A program made the position numbers and the translations under genes. Below the pieces are notes generated by a model that worked only from the letters and a program-made list of their open reading frames with translations, ran no database searches and was not told the origin of the DNA. This document shows, piece after piece, positions 19,961 through 27,712 of a stretch of DNA of 27,712 bases (position 1 is the first letter of the stretch; every line of letters starts with the position of its first letter). This stretch comes from a virus. The stretch is taken from IMG/VR virus record IMGVR_UViG_3300028073_000036, positions 1 to 27,712 of that record; one strand, 5' to 3'.

Positions 19961-21889
19961 TTAGAACTTACCAACAATTTCTTCAAATGCAACACCAGTG
20001 CGAACTGCAACGAAGTTTAGTTGGATAAAGTTGATTGAACGAGCAGGTTTGATATAGATATCACCAACAAATTCATTTCTGTCAATGACTTCTGGAGTAT
20101 TATTTGTTGTGTCGCAAACAACTCTGAAATCATAGATTCCTCTACGTCCTTGAATATCTCTTAGATATGGTTCAACTAAGTTAACGAATGATGCTCTTGT
20201 GAAATCATCGTTAAGTTCGAATAATGTATATTTAGATGCTGTTGCAATTGCCTTTTCAAGAATAATGAAAAGTCTACGAACATTGATTCTATCAAAAGCT
20301 GATGGCTTCTTTAATAGAGTCTTATCACCGAAAAGAACAATACCCTGTCCTGGGAATGTTGTTACTGGATTAATACCAACAACATATAGAGAATCACGTT
20401 GTGCTTCTGTTGGATTCCATGCAGACTTAATAGCATTCTTGACAATACCACGATTAAATCCTGCTGGTGAGAACCAAGCATCTCTTTCTAGATCTGTTCT
20501 TACACATAGTCCAGCAATATCAGCATTAAATGGAATCCAACGGAAAGTATCGTTGTACTTATCATACTGATATTTCCAACCAGAATCCATAATTGCATAA
20601 GATGAAGATTGTAGAACATTTCTATATGCAACAACATTTGTTGTTGGATCTGATGCACTAACAACATCAACATAACGTGGAGAAACTACTGCAATTACAT
20701 CTTTTCTTGATTCACAAATGTTGTTAATTACATAATTTGCTACTGCATATTCTGTTGCTGCAATAGAACCAACTGATGCTCCAACTACAGGAGGACAAAT
20801 TGCAAATGAAATATCAACTTCATCAGCATTTGCAAATAAATCCCAACCTGTCTGTAAATCACCATTTGTTGCAGTACCATCTAGACCACCAGCTAAACTG
20901 GTTGTAATACTTAAACCAGAGAAGTTAGTTACTGTGTTAAAATCAGATGTTGCTACTGAACCCCAAGCTGGTGAAGCTGAAACTGGATGATCCATCCAAT
21001 AAACATAATTTGAACTTCTAGAAATTGCTGTTGCATAATAAATTGAATTATTTGCACTGTCTTTTGCATCTGATGCGATTGATAAGAATGCAAATTTTTC
21101 TAGAACAGTACCTTTTGTTCCTGTCCAAACACCATCTTCGTCAACTACAACAACGTGGATTTCGTCATTTGAACCATCTCTTGCTGCAACATAATCAGAT
21201 GTTCCAGGTGCCTGAGAAAATTCATCTGAATATTCCCAACGTGCTGAAGAAATTGAAGCATCATCAATTGCAGTTGATGAGAATGCTGCATTAACAGTTA
21301 ATGATGTGTTGCTTGCAATTGCTGTAATTTTTCTTTCAATTCCACTAACTGTGATATATGAACCAACAGTTAATTCTGTTGTGAATGATGTTCCAGTACC
21401 TGTAACAGTTGTAGATGATGCTAAAACGTCTACTGTTCCTGTAATGCTTGTATCTGAAAATAAACTTCCAGCAGGACAAATAGAAACTTTTAAGCTATTA
21501 CCTAAAATTCCTGGATATTTTGCTGCCCATGAACCAACAGAACCTTGTCCTGTTGAATATCCTGCTTCATATGCAGCAAGATTTTTAATTAATAAACCAG
21601 CACCATCAGATGTTGCATTTCTAGCTGCTGAACCAACAATTCTAGCAACTTTTAGATTATTGCTGTATGATAAGAAATTTGCGCCTTGAAAGAAGGTAGT
21701 TGCGTTTGTAGAATTTGGTTTGCCAAATTTGTTAACAAGAGTTTTTTCTGTATCAACTAGTGTAACAACTTCTACTGGACCCCATTGAAATTCTCCAACT
21801 AACGCACCACCAGTTGTTCCAACTGCTGGAATAATTGTAGTTAGATCAATTTCACTTACGCTAACTCCAGGGGAAATGCGAAAAGCCAT
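19961..21889 (-). CDS. gp18: Tail sheath protein gp18
   Basis: 642 residues (T4: 659). Contractile sheath subunit. The N-terminus SPGVSVSEIDLTTIIPAVGTTGGALVGEFQWGPV (pieces: SPGVSVSEIDLTTIIPAVGT; GALVGEFQWGPVE) and the C-terminal FVNLVEPYLRDIQGRRGIYDFRVVCD (pieces: EPYLRDIQGRRGIYDF; RVVCDTTNNTP) are hallmarks. The middle (about 130-330) is a variable, surface-exposed domain rich in Ser/Thr. AAGGAG precedes the start, with an exact late promoter upstream. Confidence 0.97.
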   Translation of the reverse strand: MAFRISPGVSVSEIDLTTIIPAVGTTGGALVGEFQWGPVEVVTLVDTEKTLVNKFGKPNSTNATTFFQGANFLSYSNNLKVARIVGSAARNATSDGAGLLIKNLAAYEAGYSTGQGSVGSWAAKYPGILGNSLKVSICPAGSLFSDTSITGTVDVLASSTTVTGTGTSFTTELTVGSYITVSGIERKITAIASNTSLTVNAAFSSTAIDDASISSARWEYSDEFSQAPGTSDYVAARDGSNDEIHVVVVDEDGVWTGTKGTVLEKFAFLSIASDAKDSANNSIYYATAISRSSNYVYWMDHPVSASPAWGSVATSDFNTVTNFSGLSITTSLAGGLDGTATNGDLQTGWDLFANADEVDISFAICPPVVGASVGSIAATEYAVANYVINNICESRKDVIAVVSPRYVDVVSASDPTTNVVAYRNVLQSSSYAIMDSGWKYQYDKYNDTFRWIPFNADIAGLCVRTDLERDAWFSPAGFNRGIVKNAIKSAWNPTEAQRDSLYVVGINPVTTFPGQGIVLFGDKTLLKKPSAFDRINVRRLFIILEKAIATASKYTLFELNDDFTRASFVNLVEPYLRDIQGRRGIYDFRVVCDTTNNTPEVIDRNEFVGDIYIKPARSINFIQLNFVAVRTGVAFEEIVGKF

Positions 21890-21933
21890 ATTTTTTCTCC
21901 TTAAAATTTTAGTCTATTTAGACTTTCAATTTT

Positions 21934-21941
21934 TATTTATA
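21934..21941 (-). promoter_or_regulatory. Late promoter TATAAATA for gp18
   Basis: An exact late octamer on the minus strand in the gp17-gp18 gap, about 45 nt upstream of the sheath start. It gives sheath a late transcript separate from that of gp17. Confidence 0.8.
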
Positions 21942-21953
21942 ATTTTGAAGTTT

Positions 21954-23579
21954 TCAGAAATAGTTTCTTTCAGCAACAAGTTCCCAAAAATCATTATTTG
22001 AATCACCTTCTATGAAGTGAGAATCAAAATCATTTGCCCCAAAAAAACCTGTTGGGAGTAAATCCCTATCCATAACTTCTTCTGTTTCTTTAATTAATTC
22101 CAATCGAATACTATTGTCAGTATATTCGGAGAAATTTTTCTGTGCAGATAACCAACCAAATAAAACCAAACACATAGCCAAATCATCATTGTAACCTTCT
22201 TCCGCACCATACTTCCCATCTGGATGTAGAACGAAAGTGGAAAGCTCACTAATTAAATCAAAATCATTTAAAACAATTTTTCCACCTTCAACTAATGTTT
22301 TCATATTAGAACAACCTAATCTTTTTGTTGTTCTAGTTGTTCTAATACCTCTTCTAAATTTATCAGAAGAAAATCCTGTGGTTAAAATTTGATCGTTGGT
22401 ATTATTTACAGATAAAATATTTTCATAATTTAAATCATGAAATAAAATGTCAACAATTTGTCCACCAACGTCATTAATTTCAACTAATACCTGTGCTTCA
22501 TTATATTTTTTTGCTGCTGTATTAATAATGGCTGGATATGCCATTGGTACAATATCATTTCTTTTAAATGTAGCAACAACTCTGTATGGAATTTGAGACA
22601 CATTTAAAATAATGAATGCTGAATAATTTTTACCAACACCTCTAGCAACATCAACCATCATGAAATATTTTTGATTTTTTTGTGGTTCTTCAAATATTTT
22701 AAAGCCATCTTTTGTATGTAAAGCGTCAGTAAATCTTAATGACCTTAATGTTTCTGCTTTAATTAGTGTATCTGCTGAACCAAGAAACTCATTTCCATAT
22801 TCTTGTCTGAATCCAGATTCGGTTAAAGTGGAAATCATTTGTTCTTTCCACTTTTCATCTCTACCTGGAACATCTGACCAATGAACTTCTATTGGGAAGA
22901 ATTCATTTCTTTTTTCTGTTGCGTCTTTGTAAATTCTATAAAATAAATTAAGTCCTCTTGGTGTAGAAGAAATAATAACTTTTGAAGATGTACCAGAAGA
23001 AACTACAGGGAAAGTAGATGTGAAAAATTCATCAGCACCTTCAACGAATGCAAATTCATCAAGATATAGAAGATTACACATGAATCCACGAATTGATGAA
23101 GATGAAGTAGAAGAAGCAATAATTCTAGAATTGTTTCCTAATTCAATTGAACCTTTATTAAATGTAGTAGCTCCAGGTTGTAAGAAAAATGGAATTGTTT
23201 TATATGCTGTAACAATTTTAGAAAGAATTTCTCTTGCAACAGCACCTTTGTTTGCTAGAATTGCTACTGTTTTATCAGCATTAAAGAATACATACCATAA
23301 AATATATGATGAAATAGTGATAGTTTTGCCAGATTGTCTACCTGACAAAATTACACTATGCCTATTGTTATGAACAGATTCTACAATATTTTTTTGATAA
23401 GTTCTTAAATTTAATGGAACAAGACCTTTATCAATTGTATTAACTTGAATATATTTCTCAATAAAATAAATTGGATCTTGAGAACAACGAATATATTCTT
23501 GAACCTGTTCTTGACTGTAATTTTCAACAATACCAGCAGCTTTAACTGCTGGATCTTTATAATATGGTGTATTATTCAT
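21954..23579 (-). CDS. gp17: Terminase large subunit gp17
   Basis: 541 residues (T4: 610). DNA-packaging motor ATPase with a C-terminal RNase H-fold nuclease. An adenine-binding-type Q sits in RTYQKNIV (59-66). Walker A is SGRQSGKT (79-86); Walker B is YLDEFAF with Asp-Glu at 174-175. The coupling motif region is IISSTPRG. The nuclease acidic residues include Asp310 (MMVDVARG), the EINDVGG segment, and the late GYNDDLAM aspartates. The start is 6 nt after the preceding gene, with little Shine-Dalgarno signal. The small terminase (gp16) is not in the window. Confidence 0.97.
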   Translation of the reverse strand: MNNTPYYKDPAVKAAGIVENYSQEQVQEYIRCSQDPIYFIEKYIQVNTIDKGLVPLNLRTYQKNIVESVHNNRHSVILSGRQSGKTITISSYILWYVFFNADKTVAILANKGAVAREILSKIVTAYKTIPFFLQPGATTFNKGSIELGNNSRIIASSTSSSSIRGFMCNLLYLDEFAFVEGADEFFTSTFPVVSSGTSSKVIISSTPRGLNLFYRIYKDATEKRNEFFPIEVHWSDVPGRDEKWKEQMISTLTESGFRQEYGNEFLGSADTLIKAETLRSLRFTDALHTKDGFKIFEEPQKNQKYFMMVDVARGVGKNYSAFIILNVSQIPYRVVATFKRNDIVPMAYPAIINTAAKKYNEAQVLVEINDVGGQIVDILFHDLNYENILSVNNTNDQILTTGFSSDKFRRGIRTTRTTKRLGCSNMKTLVEGGKIVLNDFDLISELSTFVLHPDGKYGAEEGYNDDLAMCLVLFGWLSAQKNFSEYTDNSIRLELIKETEEVMDRDLLPTGFFGANDFDSHFIEGDSNNDFWELVAERNYF

Positions 23580-23585
23580 TCAAAA

Positions 23586-24236
23586 TTAAATATAACGTCT
23601 AAAGACTAATGTAAATTCCTGAGCTGTTGATTGATTTAATGCTGTGCCGCCAGAATTAACTGAAACTAATTTTAAGAATCTAACACCAGATAATGCACCA
23701 AATGGTAAATTAACATAAGATGAAGCAGTTACTGGATAAGATAATTTTGCATTAGCTTCATTATATACTGTATAATAATTATCTGCTTGTGCAGTGGAAG
23801 TTACAGTAATTGTTACTGCTGTATTATAATCACCAGTTGCGGTGTTTGATACAGAAATAGTTCCTGAAACCATTTCAACTAACATTCTACCAGTTCCATT
23901 TGATGTTGTTGCATTTAAAACATTTGCTACAGCACCACTAGAAAATGTAATTTGTGATTGTTTTAATCCATATTGTGATGCAAAAATAATATCATTTGGA
24001 TTTGATTGTGATGCAGTATATGTAAATTCAACAAGATAAGTTGAAATATTTGCATCCACACCACCTTGAAAACCAATACCATAGTTAGTTCCATTTGTAT
24101 TTGTTGACCATGTTGAAGGTACAATAATACCAACTAAACTACCTAAAGCATCTGGTTCTACAGCACCAGAAACAGAACTTCCTGATGCAATTGTTACTTT
24201 TCTGGTTACTAGACCATCATAAACGTTTCTTGACAT
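23586..24236 (-). CDS. Probable structural protein, beta-rich
   Basis: 216 residues, not recognised. The sequence is almost entirely Ser/Thr/Val/Asn/Gly-rich beta-strand material without charged clusters, typical of virion surface or fibre-associated proteins. It contains TVTSTAQADNYYTVYNEANAK and ends LVFRRYI. AGGAG precedes the ATG, and an imperfect late box lies upstream. It is encoded between a fibre-associated gene and gp17. It could be a head decoration or tail accessory protein. Confidence 0.65.
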   Translation of the reverse strand: MSRNVYDGLVTRKVTIASGSSVSGAVEPDALGSLVGIIVPSTWSTNTNGTNYGIGFQGGVDANISTYLVEFTYTASQSNPNDIIFASQYGLKQSQITFSSGAVANVLNATTSNGTGRMLVEMVSGTISVSNTATGDYNTAVTITVTSTAQADNYYTVYNEANAKLSYPVTASSYVNLPFGALSGVRFLKLVSVNSGGTALNQSTAQEFTLVFRRYI

Positions 24237-24256
24237 TAAAATCTCCTAATATATTA

Positions 24257-24264
24257 TATTTATT
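24257..24264 (-). promoter_or_regulatory. Possible late promoter (AATAAATA)
   Basis: One mismatch to TATAAATA on the minus strand, 20 nt upstream of the 216-residue structural gene and overlapping the preceding stop. Spacing matches the exact boxes. Confidence 0.4.
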
Positions 24265-24592
24265 AAATATTCCAAGGTGCAGGTTTATATACTAATGGTG
24301 GATTTTTTAAATTTTCTATTTGTGCAGCTAGAGAAGCATCATAATTATCTACAACTTCTTGTGTAAGTGAAGAAACTGTCCAAGAAATTAAATCTTGCTT
24401 TGTTAGATTGTTATATTCTTTAAAATCATTTGGATCTGGATCTGACAGATTGATTGAACCGTAGGAATCTACAAAATATTCACCATCTAATGCACCTCTT
24501 CTCCATTCATAAGAAACAACTACATCTGTCATACTATCTTGAATTGGTTTAACTTTAATTCCATTAAATTGCCATGTATATTCTACTGCCAT
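24263..24592 (-). CDS. Small fibre-associated protein (DUF7936-like)
   Basis: 109 residues. The pattern MAVEYTWQFNGIKVKPIQDSMTDVV (pieces: MAVEYTWQFNGIKVKP), YEWRRGALDGEYFVDSYGSINL, and C-terminal LAAQIENLKNPPLVYKPAPW is that of a small protein I have seen repeatedly next to tail-fibre genes in marine phages (I believe DUF7936). Its role is unknown; fibre chaperone or minor structural protein are both possible. AAAGGA precedes the start. It lies between the long fibre gene and the beta-rich protein. Confidence 0.65.
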   Translation of the reverse strand: MAVEYTWQFNGIKVKPIQDSMTDVVVSYEWRRGALDGEYFVDSYGSINLSDPDPNDFKEYNNLTKQDLISWTVSSLTQEVVDNYDASLAAQIENLKNPPLVYKPAPWNI

Positions 24593-24606
24593 ATTTATCC
24601 TTTAAT

Positions 24607-27600
24607 TTATTTATCAATTGCGAAGTCATGAACAAAATCCAAACCAAAATGTTCATTTAGAAAACGCATCATTTTTTCCATATCTATCTTTAATCGTTTT
24701 CCAGTTCTTGTATCTACAGAATCATAAATCCATTCATTAGTTTCTCTGTCGTGTGGTGAAATTAGTGTTGCGTTTCCAGAAGCATCCATAACATAACATT
24801 CACCACTAGAAGAGTATATTGAAATTCCATTTGATAATGTTCCGGCAGGTGCAGTTCCATTAAATATATCTAGATGATTTGTTCCTGTTGTAGTTGCACG
24901 TTGATGGGTTCCGCCTATTTTAACATTTCCTGAATCATCTATACGCATTCTTTCTGTTGCAGCAGTATATAATTCAACAGTTCCACCAGTACCTTGAAGT
25001 TGACCCATACGCAAAGAAGTGTTATTTCTTATGCTAAATATTCTACCAACATCAGCAGTACTTACGTCTATATAAAGACCAACAGTTGCATCGTCTGGAT
25101 TATTAAATACTATTTCTCCACCTTCACCACCAGTTGCCAATTGTGTGGTGACTCCTTTCACATTAAGAGTTGTTGCTAGGGTTGTTGTTCCAATACCGAC
25201 ATTCCCAGAAGAACTGATTCTCATTCTTTCAGTAAGAGTATTTGCTGTTGAACCAGTACTTCCTGCTGATGCTGTTTGGAAAATTAACACTCCACTTCCA
25301 CCAGTACCAGTACCATTACCAGCAGCAATAGTTAAGTTAGAACCAGCAGCATCTGTTCCTGTTCTAGCTGGACCTCTTAAAGTAGCTGCTGTAGTTGTAG
25401 CACTAGCTTCGCCAGAACCAAGAATAATATCTCCTGTTGAATTAATACGCATTCTTTCGAAAGGAGAACTATTTGCTTTTGTATAAAACAATAATTCTCC
25501 ACCAGAGAGTGTTCCAGTACTGTTTTGTATAGCAGTTATTCCAGCAACATTGTAGTGTGCATCGTTTTGACCAAGACTTCTACTAAAAAATATTCCACCC
25601 AAAACTGCACCAGATGTATTTACGCCACTCACTAAATTTAAGAAAGATTGTGTAGCATCATATATTTGTATTGTTTTTGCAGTAGTTAAAATACCTGTAT
25701 AAGATGTTGTACCATTAATATAATTCGTTCCACCACCTAGATCTAAGATAGTTGCAGGAGCCGATGTTCCAATACCAACATTTCCAGCAGAACTAATGCG
25801 GAATCTTTCAGTAAGAGTATTTGCTGTTGAACCGCTACTTCCGGCAGGTGCAGTTTGAAAAACAAGTGCGCCACTTCCACCAGTACCAGTACCATTACCA
25901 GCAGCAATAGTTAAGTTAGAACCAGTTAAATTGGTTCCTGTCATGTTTGGTCCTCGAACTAAGTTCGAACTTGCTGATCCGCCACCTTCACCAAAACCTA
26001 AAATAATATTACCATTTAGATCAATTCTCATTCTTTCAGTTAAAGAAGATCCGTTACTAGTATAAAATGATAATGTCCTTGTTATAGCAGGATTTCCTAT
26101 AGCTGATCCAGATGCAGCAATAGTTCCAGATCCTGAATTATTAAATCCTATTCCAGCCGATCCACTAGCTATCAAATCTCTAGAAGCTCTCCAGCGAGGA
26201 TTGACTTCAGTTGAGAAATATTCTTCAATTTGTGCACCAGAAACTAATTGTATTCTAGTATTATTAAAAGTTCCGGCAACAATAGTACCATTAACTTCTA
26301 ATTTTACTCCTGGTGAAACTGTACCAATACCAACACGATCATTTGTTTGATCTACATATAATGTATTTGTATCTACTGTTAAAGCAGCAGCAGTTAATCT
26401 AGTTCCATCAAATGTTAAATTTGCTGATCCAGCAGTTGTTCCGGATGAATTATATAGAACTTGTGTATTAGAACCACCAATTGGTCCGGTGGCACCTGTA
26501 AATCCTGTTGCACCTTGTAATCCAGTTGCTCCAATGAAACCTGTGGCACCTTGTAATCCAGAACCAGTTGCACCAATGAAACCTGTGGCACCAATGAAAC
26601 CAGTTGCACCAATAAATCCGGTAGCTCCAGTGAATCCAGTTGCACCTTGTAATCCAGAACCAGTTGCACCAATGAAACCTGTGGCACCAATGAAACCAGT
26701 TGCACCTTGTAATCCAGAACCAGTTGCACCAATGAAACCTGTGGCACCAATGAAACCAGTTGCACCAATGAAACCTGTGGCACCTTGTAATCCAGAACCA
26801 GTTGCACCAATAAATCCGGTAGCTCCAGTGAATCCAGTTGCACCAATGAATCCGGTAGCTCCAGTGAAACCTGTGGCACCTTGTAATCCAGAACCAGTTG
26901 CACCAATGAAACCTGTGGCACCAATGAATCCGGTAGCTCCAGTGAAACCTGTGGCACCTTGTAATCCAGAACCAGTTGCACCAATGAAACCTGTGGCACC
27001 AATGAATCCGGTAGCTCCAGTGAAACCTGTGGCACCAATGAATCCTGTGGCACCTGTGAATCCAGTAGCACCAATGAATCCTGTCGCACCTGTTAATCCA
27101 GTAACACCATGTAATCCTGTGGCACCCGTAAAACCAGTAGCACCTGTGAATCCAGTAGCACCAATTATTGTTGAACTTGGTGTTCCCGCAGAATTAATAT
27201 CAAATAATTTCCAATTTCCACTATCAAAAATTAAAACAATAACATCATTATCTACAATATAAGTATTATCAATAATAATAAATGATGAACTTTCAACTAA
27301 ATCTGAACCAGATGCTAATATTTTAAATCCAGTTCCTGTAGAATAATCAACAGCGATATATATCGCTGCACTAGTATACCCAGAAGGTAATGTGACTACA
27401 AGATTAGTTGGTGTATTATTACCATAAACAATATATCTTTTATTATATTGTGCTGTAAATGAAGTTGTTTGTTTTACCCAGTTAAAATATTCAGAACCCA
27501 ACGCTGCTGTTGTTTGTATTGTATTGTCTGAAAATTTAATTCCCTGAGATGAAGTAGTTATAAATCCGCCCGTACAAGTTAATCCTTGTTGAGCAGTTAA

Positions 27601-27712
27601 TAATTTATGTGAAGTTAAACCACTAGAATTTGCAGTTGCGATATCTTCAGATGAAATTTCTTCTGTTTCAGCATTAACAATACTTCTAGTTGTTTCTGGT
27701 AAAACATCAGGT
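24607..27712 (-). CDS. Long tail fibre with collagen-like repeats (N-terminus beyond window)
   Basis: The reading frame stays open to the right edge of the window, so the protein is at least 1034 residues and its true start lies outside; a TTG at 27501 is internal. The sequence before it (…[19 protein letters not shown]) has the FSDxTxQTTAA pattern of marine fibres. A collagen-like block of G-A-T-G-F/L-I/T triplets with periodic GSGLQ punctuation covers about 26490-27170. The distal part contains repeated ERMRIxxxGNVxIG modules (at least five) and two near-duplicate blocks of [14 protein letters not shown] type. The C-terminus ([22 protein letters not shown]...) is a conserved ending of such fibres. 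Receptor binding is inferred. Confidence 0.88.
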   Translation of the reverse strand, partial: PDVLPETTRSIVNAETEEISSEDIATANSSGLTSHKLLTAQQGLTCTGGFITTSSQGIKFSDNTIQTTAALGSEYFNWVKQTTSFTAQYNKRYIVYGNNTPTNLVVTLPSGYTSAAIYIAVDYSTGTGFKILASGSDLVESSSFIIIDNTYIVDNDVIVLIFDSGNWKLFDINSAGTPSSTIIGATGFTGATGFTGATGLHGVTGLTGATGFIGATGFTGATGFIGATGFTGATGFIGATGFIGATGSGLQGATGFTGATGFIGATGFIGATGSGLQGATGFTGATGFIGATGFTGATGFIGATGSGLQGATGFIGATGFIGATGFIGATGSGLQGATGFIGATGFIGATGSGLQGATGFTGATGFIGATGFIGATGFIGATGSGLQGATGFIGATGLQGATGFTGATGPIGGSNTQVLYNSSGTTAGSANLTFDGTRLTAAALTVDTNTLYVDQTNDRVGIGTVSPGVKLEVNGTIVAGTFNNTRIQLVSGAQIEEYFSTEVNPRWRASRDLIASGSAGIGFNNSGSGTIAASGSAIGNPAITRTLSFYTSNGSSLTERMRIDLNGNIILGFGEGGGSASSNLVRGPNMTGTNLTGSNLTIAAGNGTGTGGSGALVFQTAPAGSSGSTANTLTERFRISSAGNVGIGTSAPATILDLGGGTNYINGTTSYTGILTTAKTIQIYDATQSFLNLVSGVNTSGAVLGGIFFSRSLGQNDAHYNVAGITAIQNSTGTLSGGELLFYTKANSSPFERMRINSTGDIILGSGEASATTTAATLRGPARTGTDAAGSNLTIAAGNGTGTGGSGVLIFQTASAGSTGSTANTLTERMRISSSGNVGIGTTTLATTLNVKGVTTQLATGGEGGEIVFNNPDDATVGLYIDVSTADVGRIFSIRNNTSLRMGQLQGTGGTVELYTAATERMRIDDSGNVKIGGTHQRATTTGTNHLDIFNGTAPAGTLSNGISIYSSSGECYVMDASGNATLISPHDRETNEWIYDSVDTRTGKRLKIDMEKMMRFLNEHFGLDFVHDFAIDK
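24608..24615 (-). promoter_or_regulatory. Possible late promoter (GATAAATA) after the fibre gene
   Basis: One mismatch to TATAAATA on the minus strand, overlapping the fibre stop codon and 16 nt upstream of the 109-residue gene. Confidence 0.4.
26490..27170. repeat. Collagen-like DNA repeat tract in the fibre gene
   Basis: Tandem 9-bp-based units (GGTGCAACTGGTTTC-type on the minus strand) are arranged into higher-order blocks of about 60-80 bp, each ending in the GSGLQ-coding segment. Several blocks are nearly identical in DNA (for example around 26645-26710 and 26705-26770), which suggests recent duplication or recombination. The periodic G/A composition leaves long open frames on both strands that are by-products. 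Confidence 0.9.

Noticed and set aside
26490-27170. CRISPR array
   Set aside because: Repeats are contiguous coding units in one frame without spacers.
26489-27262. Long plus-strand open frame rich in Pro/Val/Ala (and a second minus frame rich in Val/Leu/Ser)
   Set aside because: By-products of the 9-bp periodic collagen repeat; no ribosome binding site and a repetitive composition that simply mirrors the fibre gene.
27499-27501. TTG as start of the tail fibre gene
   Set aside because: The frame continues without a stop to the window edge with fibre-like sequence ([11 protein letters not shown]), so the TTG is internal.

Overview
The window is a segment of a virulent T4-like myovirus (contractile tail), strongly AT-rich. 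The gene order gp17-gp18-gp19-gp20-(small core protein)-gp21-gp22-gp23, then uvsY-uvsW-(Sm-like)-gp55-...-gp47-gp46, is the conserved T4-superfamily core, in the arrangement I associate with marine relatives (cyanomyoviruses, pelagiphages) rather than coliphage T4. I infer an alphaproteobacterial host, because the window carries a circularly permuted two-piece tmRNA gene, the form typical of Alphaproteobacteria. Independent permuted tmRNAs also occur in some cyanobacteria and betaproteobacteria, so the host call is an inference.

Layout. Positions 1-3770 (+) hold small early/middle-type genes: dCMP deaminase, a one-TM protein, a DUF3310-like protein, an Rnl1-type RNA ligase, a DUF2061 membrane protein, and small conserved proteins including a 43-residue membrane protein. 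Positions 3777-4223 hold the tmRNA locus: a T4-type late promoter, the acceptor piece ending in CCA (3853), a spacer, the coding piece (from 3953) with predicted tag ANTNVLAMSAAA, a sigma70-type promoter, and an attenuator-like terminator. Positions 4237-7461 (+) hold a secreted SleB-type lysin, a single-domain Clp AAA+ unfoldase with a candidate ClpP-docking tripeptide, an FmdB-like zinc ribbon, PhoH and an MGME1-like nuclease.

Positions 7436-13420 (-) form a recombination/late-transcription operon: uvsY, uvsW, Sm-like protein, late sigma gp55, an unrecognised 125-residue protein, gp47 and gp46. It is driven by a full-consensus TTGACA-17-TATAAT promoter and ends at a terminator embedded in the opposing nuclease gene. 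Positions 13418-27712 (-) hold the head/tail module: tail-tube paralogue, gp23, gp22, gp21, the core peptide, gp20, gp19, gp18, gp17, two small structural or fibre-associated proteins, and a long collagen-repeat tail fibre whose N-terminus lies beyond the window. TATAAATA boxes recognised by gp55-type sigma sit just upstream of most of these transcription units.

The most interesting system is the phage-encoded split tmRNA next to a phage Clp-type unfoldase and the lysin. Together they suggest that the phage supplies its own ribosome-rescue tag and an adaptor or unfoldase for host ClpP late in infection. No SmpB or ClpP gene lies in the window.
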